Assembly (NCBI RefSeq): GCF_002261425.1
Contig: NZ_NEVJ01000001.1
Span: 1,054,001-1,118,000 of the forward strand
DNA length: 64,000 bases
From: Bordetella genomosp. 9
GTDB taxonomy: Bacteria > Pseudomonadota > Gammaproteobacteria > Burkholderiales > Burkholderiaceae_B
Reading direction: 5' to 3'
Numbering within the stretch: position 1 is the first letter of the stretch; each line of letters begins with the position of its first letter. A program made the position numbers and the translations under genes. A model generated the notes under the pieces. The model did no database searches. It saw only the letters and a program-made list of their open reading frames with translations, and had not been told where the DNA came from. This document shows positions 1 to 9,084 of this stretch, piece after piece.

Positions 1-1
1 G

Positions 2-685
2 TATGGTCCTGGCTTCGCGCGGGCGCATGTGGAGCTGCCGCGCCGCATCGCCCAAGGCTGCCTGCGCAATGGCGTGCGGCGCATGATCCACGTCAGCGCG
101 CTGGGCGCCGACCCTGGCGGGCCGAGCATGTACCTGCGGTCCAAGGGCGCGGGCGAAGCGGCGGTGCGCGAGACCTTCGCCAACGCGCCCGATCATGCGT
201 GGACCATCGTGCGGCCATCCGTGGTGTTCGGCCACGACGACGATTTCACCCATCTGTTCGCGCGCCTGGCGCGCTGGTTTCCCGTGCTGCCGCTGGCCGG
301 CGCGCAGTCGCGCCTGCAACCGGTGTATGTGGAAGACGTCGCGGCGGCCATCGAGACCATGCTCGACAATCCCCACACCTACGGCAAGGCCTACGAACTG
401 GCCGGGCCGCAGGTGCACACCTTGGGCGCCATCGCCGGCATGTGCGCCAAATGGAGCGGCCATCCGCGCATGGTGGTGAGCGTGCCCATGGGCGTGGGCC
501 GCCTGCAGGCGGCCTTCCTGGCCTGCCTGCCCGGCCGGCCGCTGATGACCCCCGACAATCTGGACAGCCTGAAGATCGATAACGTCAGCCGCGCGAACAT
601 GTCCACCGAGCTGGGCATCATCCCCACCGCGATGGAGGCCGTCGTGCCGGGCTACCTGGGGCAGCGGCGGGCGCGCGGCATGTAG
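2..685 (+). CDS. NDUFA9-like NAD(P)H-binding protein (5' truncated by window)
   Basis: The reading frame is open from base 2, so the start lies before the window; 227 residues are visible. The stretch HVELPRRIAQGC, the strand ending in HVSALGAD and a Tyr-x3-Lys pair (YLRSK) fit the atypical short-chain dehydrogenase family annotated as complex I NDUFA9 subunit-like. The N-terminal glycine-rich nucleotide-binding loop is outside the window. The family binds NAD(P)H; in bacteria its exact role is unclear. It faces ruvA tail to tail, with only 25 bases between the stop codons. Confidence 0.8.
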   Translation, partial: YGPGFARAHVELPRRIAQGCLRNGVRRMIHVSALGADPGGPSMYLRSKGAGEAAVRETFANAPDHAWTIVRPSVVFGHDDDFTHLFARLARWFPVLPLAGAQSRLQPVYVEDVAAAIETMLDNPHTYGKAYELAGPQVHTLGAIAGMCAKWSGHPRMVVSVPMGVGRLQAAFLACLPGRPLMTPDNLDSLKIDNVSRANMSTELGIIPTAMEAVVPGYLGQRRARGM

Positions 686-710
686 CGCCGCGCGCTGGTG
701 GAAAGCGACC

Positions 711-1283
711 TCAGCGCACCAGCGACTTCAGCGCCTGCCGTATGCCATCCGACACGCCGACGCCTTCCGGCAAGGTCTTGAGCGCCGCCAGCGATTCTTT
801 CTCCGAATAGCCCAGCGCGAGCAGGGCGTTCAGGATGTCGGACTGGCTGTCGGGCACGGCATGCGGCGCCGCCCCGATGTCCGCGCCCAGCTTGCCGCGC
901 ATCTCCAGCAGCAGGCGTTCGGCGGTTTTCTTGCCTATGCCGGGCACCCGCGTCAGCCGTCCCGACTCCTGCAGCGTGACCGCCTGCGCCAGATCGGCCA
1001 CGGACAGGCCCGACAGCACCGACAGGGCGGTACGCGCGCCGATGCCGCTCACCTTGATCAGTTCGCGGAAGGCGCTGCGCTCGCCCACGGTGGCGAAGCC
1101 GTAGAGCAGATGCGCGTCCTCGCGCACCGTCAGGTGCGTGTACAGCGATACCTTCGCGCCGTTTTCGGGCAAGGAATACAGCGTGCTCATGGGCACGTCG
1201 ACGTCGTAGCCCACGCCATTGACGTCCACGCAAACGGTGGGGGGCGATTTTTCGATGAGCGTGCCGGTGATTCTTCCGATCAT
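711..1283 (-). CDS. ruvA: Holliday junction branch migration protein RuvA
   Basis: 190 residues, the usual RuvA length. The N-terminal OB fold begins MIGRITGTL. Two helix-hairpin-helix motifs are visible, around residues 77-90 ([10 protein letters not shown]) and 112-125 ([10 protein letters not shown]), followed by an acidic linker and domain III, which contacts RuvB. RuvA tetramers hold the four-way junction and recruit the RuvB motor. It follows ruvC by 18 bases on the same strand, so the two are probably cotranscribed. ruvB is not visible; it would be expected nearby in many genomes but is not directly downstream here. Confidence 0.97.
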   Translation of the reverse strand: MIGRITGTLIEKSPPTVCVDVNGVGYDVDVPMSTLYSLPENGAKVSLYTHLTVREDAHLLYGFATVGERSAFRELIKVSGIGARTALSVLSGLSVADLAQAVTLQESGRLTRVPGIGKKTAERLLLEMRGKLGADIGAAPHAVPDSQSDILNALLALGYSEKESLAALKTLPEGVGVSDGIRQALKSLVR

Positions 1284-1301
1284 GGTGGGGGTCTGGTTTC
1301 G

Positions 1302-1853
1302 TTATCCGGATAAGCGTCCGCCGCGCAGGCGCATGCGGCCGCGCGTGGACGCCAGGGGCCCGCTCAATGCCGCCAGCCGGTCGGCCAGCGGCCCGACGTG
1401 GGCGTGGCAGATCGCGCAGGCCAGCGCGTCGGCCGAATCGGGCGCCGGCAGGCCGTCCAGGGCCAGCAGCTGGCGCACCATTTCCTGCACCTGTTCCTTG
1501 GCCGCCCGCCCCGTGCCGACCACGGACTTCTTGATCTGCAGCGCCGTATATTCGTGCACCGCCAGGCCGCTGTCGGCCATGGCGCAGAGCGCCGCGCCGC
1601 GCGCCTGGCCCAGCAGCAGCGTGGAGGCGGGGTTGGTATTCAGGAAGACGATTTCCAGTGCGGCGACGTCCGGCTGCGTGTCGCGGACGACTTCGCGCAG
1701 GTTGTCGAGGATGACCTTCAGCCGGTCGGCCAGCGTCTTCATGGGCGGCACCACCACCGTGCCGCTCGCGACGTAGCGCAGGCGCGATCCTTCGGCGTCG
1801 ATGACGCCGAAGCCGGTGCGGCGCAGGCCGGGATCGACGCCGAGGATGCGCAT
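1302..1853 (-). CDS. ruvC: Crossover junction endodeoxyribonuclease RuvC
   Basis: 183 residues, RNase H-like fold. The first acidic residue is Asp7 ([14 protein letters not shown]), the second is the Glu in [11 protein letters not shown], and the last pair is in [14 protein letters not shown]; these are the four metal-binding acids of RuvC. It cleaves Holliday junctions that RuvAB has positioned. Its ATG overlaps the purH stop codon by one base (TGATG), so translation is probably coupled to purH. Confidence 0.97.
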   Translation of the reverse strand: MRILGVDPGLRRTGFGVIDAEGSRLRYVASGTVVVPPMKTLADRLKVILDNLREVVRDTQPDVAALEIVFLNTNPASTLLLGQARGAALCAMADSGLAVHEYTALQIKKSVVGTGRAAKEQVQEMVRQLLALDGLPAPDSADALACAICHAHVGPLADRLAALSGPLASTRGRMRLRGGRLSG

Positions 1854-3442
1854 CAGTGGCGGAAGTGGCGGGTGCCGGTCAGCACCATGGCGATGCCGTG
1901 CTCGTCGGCGGCGGCGATGACTTCATCGTCGCGCACGCTGCCGCCGGGCTGGATCACGCAATTCGCGCCCGCCGCGACGACGACGTCCAGGCCGTCGCGG
2001 AAGGGGAAGAACGCATCGGACGCCACCGCCGAACCGCTCAGCGTCAGGCCGGCGTTTTCCGCCTTGATCGAGGCGATGCGCGCCGAATCGACGCGGCTCA
2101 TCTGGCCGGCGCCCACGCCCAGCGTCATGCCGCCGGCGCAGAACACGATGGCGTTGGACTTGACGTACTTGGCCACCTTCCAGGCGAACATCATGTCCTG
2201 CATCTGCTGTTCGGTAGGCTGCTTGCGCGTCACCACCTTGAGCGCGTCGGGCGCCACGGCGAAGGAGTCGGGCGTCTGCACCAGCCAGCCGCCGCCCACC
2301 CGCTTGACGTCGAAGGCGTTGTGGCCGGCGCCGGTCGGCACTTCCAGCACGCGCACGTTCTTCTTCTTGGCCAGCAGGGCCAGCGCGGCGCCGTCATAGG
2401 CCGGCGCCAGCAGCACTTCGAGGAACTGCTCGCTGACGGCCTCGGCCATCGCGGCATCCACCGGCCGGTTGAAGGCGATGATGCCGCCGAAGGCCGACGT
2501 GGGATCGGTCTTGAAGGCCTTGCGATACGCTTCGAGCGCGTGTTCGGCCACGGCCACGCCGCAGGGATTGGCATGCTTGACGATGACGCAGGCGGCGCTG
2601 TCGAAGGTGCGCACGCATTCCCACGCCGCGTCGGCGTCGGCGATGTTGTTGTACGACAGTTCCTTGCCCTGCAGCTGCCGGTAGTTGCCCAGCACGCCCG
2701 CGGGCCGCTGCGCATCGACGTAGAAGGCCGCCGACTGGTGCGGGTTCTCGCCGTAGCGCAAGGCCTGCTGCTGGCGCATCTGGATCGTCAGGGTCTCGGG
2801 CCAGGCGTTGCGCGCCGGCGCCACGTGCTGCACGGGCGCGGCGTCGGCCAGGCTGCTCAGGTAGGCGGCGATGGCGCCGTCGTAGGCGGCGGTATGGGCA
2901 TATACCTTGGTCGCCAGCGCCAGGCGCAGCGCGTAGGACGTGGTGCCGCTGGCGTCGATTTCCGCCAGCACCCGGGTGTAGTCCGCCGGATCGATCACCA
3001 CCGTGACGCCGCCGGCGTCCGTGCCGTGGTTCTTGGCGGCCGCGCGCAGCATCGCCGGTCCGCCGATGTCGATGTTCTCGACGGCATCGGCAAAGGTGCA
3101 ATCGCCGCGCGCCACGGTCTCGCGGAACGGGTACAGGTTCACGACCAGCATGTCGATGCGGTCTATGCCCTGCGCGCGCAGGGTGTCCATGTGCGCTTCG
3201 CTATCGCGGCGGGCCAGCAGGCCGCCGTGGATCTTGGGATGCAGCGTCTTGACGCGGCCGTCCAGGATTTCCGGCGAACCGGTATGCGCGGCCACTTCCG
3301 TGACCTGCAGGCCGGCGTCGGCGAGCAGCTTGGCGGTGCCGCCGGTGGACAGCAGGCGCACGCCGCGCGCCGCCAGCGACCGGGCGAATTCAACGATACC
3401 GGTCTTGTCGGAGACCGAAATTAGGGCGGTTTCGATTTTCAT
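1853..3442 (-). CDS. purH: Bifunctional AICAR transformylase / IMP cyclohydrolase
   Basis: 529 residues, the full length for PurH. The N-terminal MGS-like IMP cyclohydrolase domain (about 1-200, starting [14 protein letters not shown]) is followed by the AICAR formyltransferase domain with the KHANPCG motif that carries the catalytic Lys-His pair. It catalyses the last two steps of IMP synthesis in the cytosol. It sits between fis (46 bases upstream) and ruvC (overlapping), a gene order common in Burkholderiales. Confidence 0.98.
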   Translation of the reverse strand: MKIETALISVSDKTGIVEFARSLAARGVRLLSTGGTAKLLADAGLQVTEVAAHTGSPEILDGRVKTLHPKIHGGLLARRDSEAHMDTLRAQGIDRIDMLVVNLYPFRETVARGDCTFADAVENIDIGGPAMLRAAAKNHGTDAGGVTVVIDPADYTRVLAEIDASGTTSYALRLALATKVYAHTAAYDGAIAAYLSSLADAAPVQHVAPARNAWPETLTIQMRQQQALRYGENPHQSAAFYVDAQRPAGVLGNYRQLQGKELSYNNIADADAAWECVRTFDSAACVIVKHANPCGVAVAEHALEAYRKAFKTDPTSAFGGIIAFNRPVDAAMAEAVSEQFLEVLLAPAYDGAALALLAKKKNVRVLEVPTGAGHNAFDVKRVGGGWLVQTPDSFAVAPDALKVVTRKQPTEQQMQDMMFAWKVAKYVKSNAIVFCAGGMTLGVGAGQMSRVDSARIASIKAENAGLTLSGSAVASDAFFPFRDGLDVVVAAGANCVIQPGGSVRDDEVIAAADEHGIAMVLTGTRHFRH

Positions 3443-3488
3443 GATGGGAGTCTGGAAAGCGCGATGCGGATGGCGGGCGGCGGATGGA

Positions 3489-3728
3489 TCAAACCTGGAT
3501 GTTGTGCGCGAGCAGCTTCTTGCGCAAGGTATTGCGCGTGATGCCCAGCATTTCGGAAGCGCGGGACTGATTGCCGCCCGCCCGTTCCATCGCCATTTCG
3601 AGGACCGGACGTTCCACGCAACGCATCACCATGTCCCACATATCGTGGGGTTCGGCGTCACCCAGGTCTTCGAAATAGCGCTCCAGGCTGGCGCGCACGC
3701 ATTCTTCCAATCCAACTTTTTTACTCAT
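3489..3728 (-). CDS. fis: Fis family nucleoid/transcription factor
   Basis: 79 residues from the ATG at 3728 ([10 protein letters not shown]); an in-frame TTG 12 bases upstream is less likely. The C-terminal helix-turn-helix reads [21 protein letters not shown], the hallmark of Fis. Fis dimers bend DNA and regulate rRNA and recombination loci. As in many proteobacteria it lies directly downstream of dusB (37 bases), so the pair is probably one operon, continuing into purH. Confidence 0.95.
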   Translation of the reverse strand: MSKKVGLEECVRASLERYFEDLGDAEPHDMWDMVMRCVERPVLEMAMERAGGNQSRASEMLGITRNTLRKKLLAHNIQV

Positions 3729-3765
3729 TTCGAGGCACAACTATTTTTGTTTATGTGACTGGCGG

Positions 3766-4791
3766 TCAGGCCGCCAGCAGGGTTTGCGCGTGGCCGGCCT
3801 GCCCAGGCCGGCCATCGCGCGGAAAGTGATCGAACCAGGCGCCGACGGCGCGCGCCTGCGCGGCGGTATCGTCGAGGCGGTTCATCGCGGCGCGGAAATC
3901 GTCGGCGCCGGGCAGGCCCTCGACGTACCAGCCGATGTGCTTGCGCGCGGTGCGCACGCCTGTGTGCTCGCCGTAGAAGCGGTAGTGGTCGTCCAGGTGC
4001 TCGAGCAGCAGGTCGCGCATTTCACCGTAGGTGGGCGGCGCCAGCCTGGCGCCCGTGCGCAGGTAGTGATCGATTTCGCGGAAGATCCAGGGACGCCCCT
4101 GGGCGGCCCTGCCTATCATCACGGCGTCGGCGCCAGTGTAGTCGAGGACGTGGCGCGCTTTCTCGGGACTGTCGATGTCGCCGTTGGCCACCACCGGTAT
4201 GCGGATGGCGGCCTTGACGGCGCGGATGGTGTCGTATTCGGCGTGACCGGTGTAGAGATCGGCGCGCGTGCGGCCGTGCAGCGTCAGCGCGGCGATGCCG
4301 GTGTCCTCGGCCAGCCTGGCGATGCGCAGCGCATTGCGGTTTTCGCGATCCCAGCCCGTGCGCGTCTTCAGCGTGACGGGCACGCCCAGCGGCTGGCAGG
4401 CCCGTACCACGGCGTCCAGGATGCGTGCCACCAGGTCCTCATGGCGCAGCAGCGCCGAGCCCGACGCCACGTTGCAGACCTTCTTGACCGGGCAACCCAT
4501 GTTGATGTCGATGATGCGGGCGCCGCGCTGCGCATTGAACACGGCGGCCTCGGCCATCATCGCCGGATCGGCGCCGGCGATCTGTACCGACACCGGGGCG
4601 ATCTCGCCGTCATGGTTCAGGCGGCGCGACGTCTTGACGCTGTCCCACAGCCGGGGATTGCTGGCGGCCATTTCCGACACGGCATAGCCCGCCCCCAGCC
4701 GCTTGCACAGCTGCCGGAAAGGGCGGTCGGTCACGCCCGCCATGGGCGCGACCAGCACGTTGTTGGGAAGAGTCCAGGAACCAATTTGCAT
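3766..4791 (-). CDS. dusB: tRNA-dihydrouridine synthase B
   Basis: 341 residues, TIM-barrel FMN enzyme. MAGVTDRPFR near the N terminus, the active-site Cys in NMGCPVKKV and the FMN phosphate-binding NGDIDSPEKA identify DusB. It reduces uridines in the tRNA D-loop using NADPH. It heads the dusB-fis-purH-ruvC-ruvA run. The start ATG at 4791 precedes GSWTLPNNVLVAPMAG, the normal N terminus. Confidence 0.97.
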   Translation of the reverse strand: MQIGSWTLPNNVLVAPMAGVTDRPFRQLCKRLGAGYAVSEMAASNPRLWDSVKTSRRLNHDGEIAPVSVQIAGADPAMMAEAAVFNAQRGARIIDINMGCPVKKVCNVASGSALLRHEDLVARILDAVVRACQPLGVPVTLKTRTGWDRENRNALRIARLAEDTGIAALTLHGRTRADLYTGHAEYDTIRAVKAAIRIPVVANGDIDSPEKARHVLDYTGADAVMIGRAAQGRPWIFREIDHYLRTGARLAPPTYGEMRDLLLEHLDDHYRFYGEHTGVRTARKHIGWYVEGLPGADDFRAAMNRLDDTAAQARAVGAWFDHFPRDGRPGQAGHAQTLLAA

Positions 4792-4920
4792 CGGCGGATT
4801 TTACCCGGGCGGGATACGGCCCGATTTACGCCGGGTTGGCGACTGTTGGCTCGACGCAGTTGACAACCGCGGATCAGGCCCGGTTTATCGCCTTGCCAGG
4901 GACAAGCCGGCCCCCTGCCG

Positions 4921-6099
4921 TCAGGCGCGCCAGCCCTGCAGCAGATGCCGGGCCAGCGGCGCGCGCATAGGCGCCGCCAGGTCGAGCGCCAGCAGCGCCA
5001 GGCCGCAGGCGTGCTCCACCGGCGCCAGGCCGGTGGTGAAGACCCGCGGCAGCAGATCGGTCAGCGCGGTGGTCAGCCAGCGGTCGCCCCGGCGCGCGCC
5101 CGCGAACTCGCGCAGCGCCGGCGCGGGATCCCTGGCGGGATCGCGCAGCCAGGAGGCCAGCGATTGCGCCAGGCTGGCGGCGTCGCGCAAGCCCAGGTTC
5201 AGGCCCTGCCCGGCGACCGGATGCAGGGTTTGCGCGGCATTGCCGATGGCGACGACCCGGCCGTCGACCTGCGTGCGGCGGATGCTCATGAACAGGGGCG
5301 CGACGTGGCGCTCGCCGATGCAGTCCAGCCGACCGAGCCGGTCGCCGAAGGCGTCGGTCAGGGCTTGCGAAAATGCCGCCGTATCCAGCGTGGCCAGCGT
5401 CGCCGCGCGTTCCGGCGCGCAGCACCACACCACCGCGTAGCAGTCGTCCGCCGCCGGATGCGGCAGCAGGGCCAGGGGCCCTTCGCGCGTGAAGCGCTCG
5501 TAGGCCCAGCCACGCCGCGGCCGGCTGGCGCGGACGGCCGTCAGCACGGCGTCCTGGCCGTATTCGCGCCGCAATTGGCCCGCTGCCGCGCCGTCGGAAA
5601 CGACCGCCACGCCGCAGCGGATCTCGCGGTCGCCGGTCGCGCGCACCACCACGCCGTCGCCGGTGCGGGCGGCCACGCGCGCACCATCCGCATGCACGAC
5701 GGTGACGCCCGACGCGGCCACGGCCCGCGCCAGCGCATCGCGCACGGCGGGATAGGCCGCCACGGCGCCCAGCTCCGGCACCTGGAAATCGCCATGGCGG
5801 ATGACGGTATGGCCCAGGCGGCCGCGTTGCGACACATGGATGGTCTGGATGTCCGCCGCCGGGGCGGGGCGCGCGTCCAGCGTATCGAGCAGCACCAGGC
5901 TGCCGTGGTTCAAGGCCAGCACGCGCGATTCCGGCGTGGCGGCGGGACCCGTCGACGCGGCCGGCGTCGGGGCTGGCGCGGCGCCCTGGATCAGCACGAT
6001 GCGCGACGCGTCGTCGGCGACCCGGGCCAGCATCAGCGCCAGGGCCTGCCCGACCGGGCCCGCGCCCAGGATGGCGATGGGAAATGCGGAGTCATTCAT
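4921..6099 (-). CDS. ubiH: UbiH/UbiF family FAD-dependent hydroxylase
   Basis: 392 residues. The Rossmann GAGPVGQA motif is at residues 12-19, a DG motif is in VVSDGAAAGQL, and the second FAD motif is AIGNAAQTLHPVAGQGLN. The Asn in place of the Asp of the usual GDAAH is typical of UbiH, which hydroxylates the ubiquinone precursor ring. Within the family the exact position (UbiH, UbiF or UbiI) cannot be settled from sequence alone. It is leftward, upstream of dusB with a 129-base gap in which I see no terminator. Confidence 0.85.
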   Translation of the reverse strand: MNDSAFPIAILGAGPVGQALALMLARVADDASRIVLIQGAAPAPTPAASTGPAATPESRVLALNHGSLVLLDTLDARPAPAADIQTIHVSQRGRLGHTVIRHGDFQVPELGAVAAYPAVRDALARAVAASGVTVVHADGARVAARTGDGVVVRATGDREIRCGVAVVSDGAAAGQLRREYGQDAVLTAVRASRPRRGWAYERFTREGPLALLPHPAADDCYAVVWCCAPERAATLATLDTAAFSQALTDAFGDRLGRLDCIGERHVAPLFMSIRRTQVDGRVVAIGNAAQTLHPVAGQGLNLGLRDAASLAQSLASWLRDPARDPAPALREFAGARRGDRWLTTALTDLLPRVFTTGLAPVEHACGLALLALDLAAPMRAPLARHLLQGWRA

Positions 6100-6201
6100 G
6101 CGGGAATTCTATCCCGGCCGCCGCGGAGAGCCCGCGGGCCAGCCCAGCCGCGCCGATGCGCTTACAATCGCCGACGCCGTCAAGTTCGCGTGGGGTTATC
6201 C

Positions 6202-6654
6202 ATGGCCGATGCTTCTTCCGTTCTGCAACCGCCTCGCCGCGCGCCGCGCACCAAGGTGCGGGCCGGCCTGCTGGCGCTGTTCTTCGGCTGGATGGGCGCG
6301 CATTGGTGGTACCTGGGCCGCCGCGGCGCCGCCTGGATCACCCTGTACGCGGCCGCCTGCCTGCTGGCCACGTGCTGGTTTCCGGTCTGGTACGACAATC
6401 CCGCTTTCTTCCTGCTGTTCATCCCCATGATCGAAGGCTTCATCGAAAGCGCCGTGCTGTCCCTGCGGCCCGATGAAAAATTCGATCGCGCCTATAACCC
6501 GGGCCTGCCGGCGTCGCCGCGCAGCGGCTGGGGACCCGTACTGGTCGCGCTGGGCGCGGTGCTGATCGGTTCGATCTGCGGGATGTTCGCCATCGCCATG
6601 GTGGTCGTCTACGTGTGGCAGGCGATGGGTTGGCTGGAAGGCTACGTCCTATGA
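6202..6654 (+). CDS. TM2 domain membrane protein
   Basis: 150 residues from the ATG at 6202. After a basic N terminus (RRAPRTKVRAG) comes LLALFFGWMGAHWWYLG, the signature of the TM2 domain. It has three or four hydrophobic segments, at roughly 23-40, 45-62, 68-85 and 113-140, with a polar insertion between the third and fourth. The function of bacterial TM2 proteins is unknown. Its 3' end overlaps the 3' end of the convergent RidA gene by six bases. Confidence 0.75.
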   Translation: MADASSVLQPPRRAPRTKVRAGLLALFFGWMGAHWWYLGRRGAAWITLYAAACLLATCWFPVWYDNPAFFLLFIPMIEGFIESAVLSLRPDEKFDRAYNPGLPASPRSGWGPVLVALGAVLIGSICGMFAIAMVVVYVWQAMGWLEGYVL

Positions 6655-7062
6655 CCCGGCGCCAGGCGCCACCGCGATCGCGTCGATTTCCACCAGCCAC
6701 CGCCTGTCCATCAGCCGGTGCACGAAGATCAGCGTGGACGCCGGCCGGTTGTCGCCCAGGAATTCCACGCGCAAGGCGTTGAACGCCGCGCGCTCCTCTT
6801 CGCCGAACTCCACTTGCGAAGACAGATAGATGCCGGTGCGCACGACGTCGCGCGCCGACATGCCCGCCGACTTCAGCACGCGGTCGATGTTGGCCCACAC
6901 ATTCCGTGTCTGGGCGATCAGGCCTTCCGGCACGTCGCCCCGCGCATCGGCGCCGACCTGGCCCGACACCAGCAGGCAGCGTCCCTGCATGGGGAATTCC
7001 AGGCCCCAGCTCAAGGGGCCGACCACCGGCATCATGTCGGCGGGTATGTGCGATCTGGCCAT
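6649..7062 (-). CDS. RidA family protein
   Basis: 137 residues, YjgF/YER057c/UK114 fold. The substrate-binding Arg is in NRPASTLIFV and the conserved Glu in VEIDAIAVAP. Classical RidA hydrolyses reactive enamines and imines to ketones; the pyrimidine pathway has a relative, RutC. It is the last gene of the leftward amidohydrolase-importer cluster, 25 bases after the second permease, so a role in clearing a product of heterocycle breakdown is a reasonable inference. Confidence 0.85.
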   Translation of the reverse strand: MARSHIPADMMPVVGPLSWGLEFPMQGRCLLVSGQVGADARGDVPEGLIAQTRNVWANIDRVLKSAGMSARDVVRTGIYLSSQVEFGEEERAAFNALRVEFLGDNRPASTLIFVHRLMDRRWLVEIDAIAVAPGAGS

Positions 7063-7087
7063 GCGTTTCTCCTGTGGGTATCGCGCG

Positions 7088-8017
7088 CTACGCGCTTTTT
7101 CGTTCGATGTACCGGCCTATCCCGGCGGGCAGCCGCACGGACCGGCCCAGGCCGGCCAGCACCGCCAGCGCGATCAGGTAGGGCAGCATCTGCATCACGT
7201 AGGAACTGACCGGCAGGCCGGACATCTGCAGGCGCAGGTGCAGCGCTTCCGCCGCGCCGAAGACCAGGCAGGCCGCGAACGCGCCCCATGGCGTCCAGCG
7301 CCCCACGATGATGGCCGCCAGCGCCAGGAAGCCGCGTCCGCTGGTCATGCCGTCGGTGAATGTGCCCACCTGTTGCAGCACCAGCACCGCGCCGCCCAGT
7401 CCGGCGATGGCGCCGCCGGCGATGACGGCGGCCATGCGCACGGCATTCGGGTCGACGCCCACGGCATAGGCGGCGGCGGGATTCTCGCCCACGGCGCGCA
7501 GCGTCAGTCCCCAGGGCGTGCGCAACAGGAAGAAGTTCAGGGGCGCCAGCATGGCCAGCGCCAGGTAGGTCAGGGGTGGTTGCGCGAACAGCAGCGGGCC
7601 CAGGAAAGGGATGCCGGACAGCCCGGGCAGCGGCCAGGGCGACAGCAGGGCCGCCTGCAGCGAAGGCACATGCGCATGCGCGCTGGCCGTCCGCACCAGG
7701 AAACTGGTGGCGCCCGCCACCAGTACGTTGACGGCGAGGCCGGTCACCATCTGGTCGGCGCCCAGCCGGACGCTCACCACGGCCACGATGGCGGCCACGA
7801 TGGCGCCCGCCGCCATGCTGCCGGCGATGCCCGCGACGGCGTCGCCCGTCAGGAAGGCGAACAGGGCGGCCCCGAAAGCGCCGGCCAGCATCATCCCCTC
7901 CAGGCCCACCGCGAACACGCCGGCCCGTTCGGACAGGATGCTGCCCATCGCGCCAAAGAGCAGCGGCGTGGCGATACGCAGCACGGACGCCAGGAAATCG
8001 AGCACCGACATATCCAT
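7088..8017 (-). CDS. BMP-type ABC transporter permease (NupQ/YufQ-like)
   Basis: 309 residues, about eight to ten hydrophobic segments. The start MDMSVLDFLASVLRIATPL at 8017 and the internal LLFGAMGSILSERAGVFAVGLEGMML region are typical of the second permease of purine/nucleoside (BMP) importers. It begins two bases after the stop of the first permease. With its partner, the ATPase and the binding protein it makes a complete importer. Confidence 0.9.
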   Translation of the reverse strand: MDMSVLDFLASVLRIATPLLFGAMGSILSERAGVFAVGLEGMMLAGAFGAALFAFLTGDAVAGIAGSMAAGAIVAAIVAVVSVRLGADQMVTGLAVNVLVAGATSFLVRTASAHAHVPSLQAALLSPWPLPGLSGIPFLGPLLFAQPPLTYLALAMLAPLNFFLLRTPWGLTLRAVGENPAAAYAVGVDPNAVRMAAVIAGGAIAGLGGAVLVLQQVGTFTDGMTSGRGFLALAAIIVGRWTPWGAFAACLVFGAAEALHLRLQMSGLPVSSYVMQMLPYLIALAVLAGLGRSVRLPAGIGRYIERKSA

Positions 8018-8019
8018 TC

Positions 8020-9084
8020 CTATACCCGTCCCTTGCGGCCGGCGGCGCCCGCGATGACCAGCGCGAACAGCATGGTCAGGCCTTCTATCATCGCCACCAG
8101 GGATGAGGGCGATCCGACTTCGCGCTGCATGGCCAGCGCGCCCGCTTCCAGGAAGCCCAGGAACAGCCCCGCCGGCAGCACGGCCAGCGGTTGCCTGCCC
8201 GCCAGCAATGCGATCGCCACCGCGTTGAAGCCGAAGCCCTGCGAGAAGCCCGCGATCAGGCGGTAGTGCAGGCCCAGCACTTCCACCGATCCGGCCAGGC
8301 CGGCGAGGGCGCCCGCCACGGCCATCACCGCGACCGTGGTGCCGAACACGCCCACCCCCGCGTAGCGCGCGGCCGCCCGGCTGGCGCCCGCCAGCCGCAA
8401 GGTGTAGCCCCATTTCGTATGCCACAGGCCCACATGCCCGAGGATGGCCACGACGACCGCCAGCGCCGCGCCCCAGTGCAGGTCGCTGCCGGCGACGAAT
8501 TTGGGCAGCCAATAGGCGGATTCCAGCAAGGGCGTCTGCGGAAAGCCGGCACCCGCTTCGCCGATGTAGTCCTGGACGATCCATTGCACCGCCAGCACCG
8601 CGACGAAGTTCATCAGCAGCGTGACGATCACCTCGTTGATGCGCCGGGTCAGGTGCAGCAGCGCGGCGATCACCGCCCATAAGGCGCCGGCCGCGACGCC
8701 CGCCGCCAGGCTGGTGCCGATCGCCAGCACCGGGTTTTCGAACGGGAAGGCCAGGGCGCACGCCGCGGCGGCCAGTCCGCCCAGGGCGATCTGCCCTTCG
8801 CCGCCGATGTTGATGATGTTGGCGCGGAAGCACAAGGCCACGCCCGTGCCGCACAGGATGTAGGGAGTGGCCTTGTTCAGCGCCACGGAAATCCGGTCGA
8901 AGGAACCGAAGGCGCCGCGCACGAAAGCACGGGTGGCCGTCATCGGGTCGGTGCCCGAGAGAGCGATCAGGCAGGCCACCGCGGCCAGGCCCAGGACGAT
9001 CGCCATGACGAACTGGCGGTTGGGCGGGCGCCAGTGCGGCCGCGCGGGGCGATCGGTGGATGCCACGGCGATATCGGCCTTCAT
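8020..9084 (-). CDS. BMP-type ABC transporter permease (NupP/YufP-like)
   Basis: 354 residues. A first transmembrane segment near residue 27 is followed by NIINIGGEGQIALGG, the conserved loop of the first permease in BMP-type importers, and further hydrophobic helices. Its ATG overlaps the ATPase stop codon (ATGA), and its stop is two bases before the next permease. Homologous systems carry nucleosides or nucleobases. Confidence 0.92.
   Translation of the reverse strand: MKADIAVASTDRPARPHWRPPNRQFVMAIVLGLAAVACLIALSGTDPMTATRAFVRGAFGSFDRISVALNKATPYILCGTGVALCFRANIINIGGEGQIALGGLAAAACALAFPFENPVLAIGTSLAAGVAAGALWAVIAALLHLTRRINEVIVTLLMNFVAVLAVQWIVQDYIGEAGAGFPQTPLLESAYWLPKFVAGSDLHWGAALAVVVAILGHVGLWHTKWGYTLRLAGASRAAARYAGVGVFGTTVAVMAVAGALAGLAGSVEVLGLHYRLIAGFSQGFGFNAVAIALLAGRQPLAVLPAGLFLGFLEAGALAMQREVGSPSSLVAMIEGLTMLFALVIAGAAGRKGRV

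Noticed and set aside
1856..3424. Large frame opposite purH
   Set aside because: Shadow of the GC-rich purH third positions; no signature.
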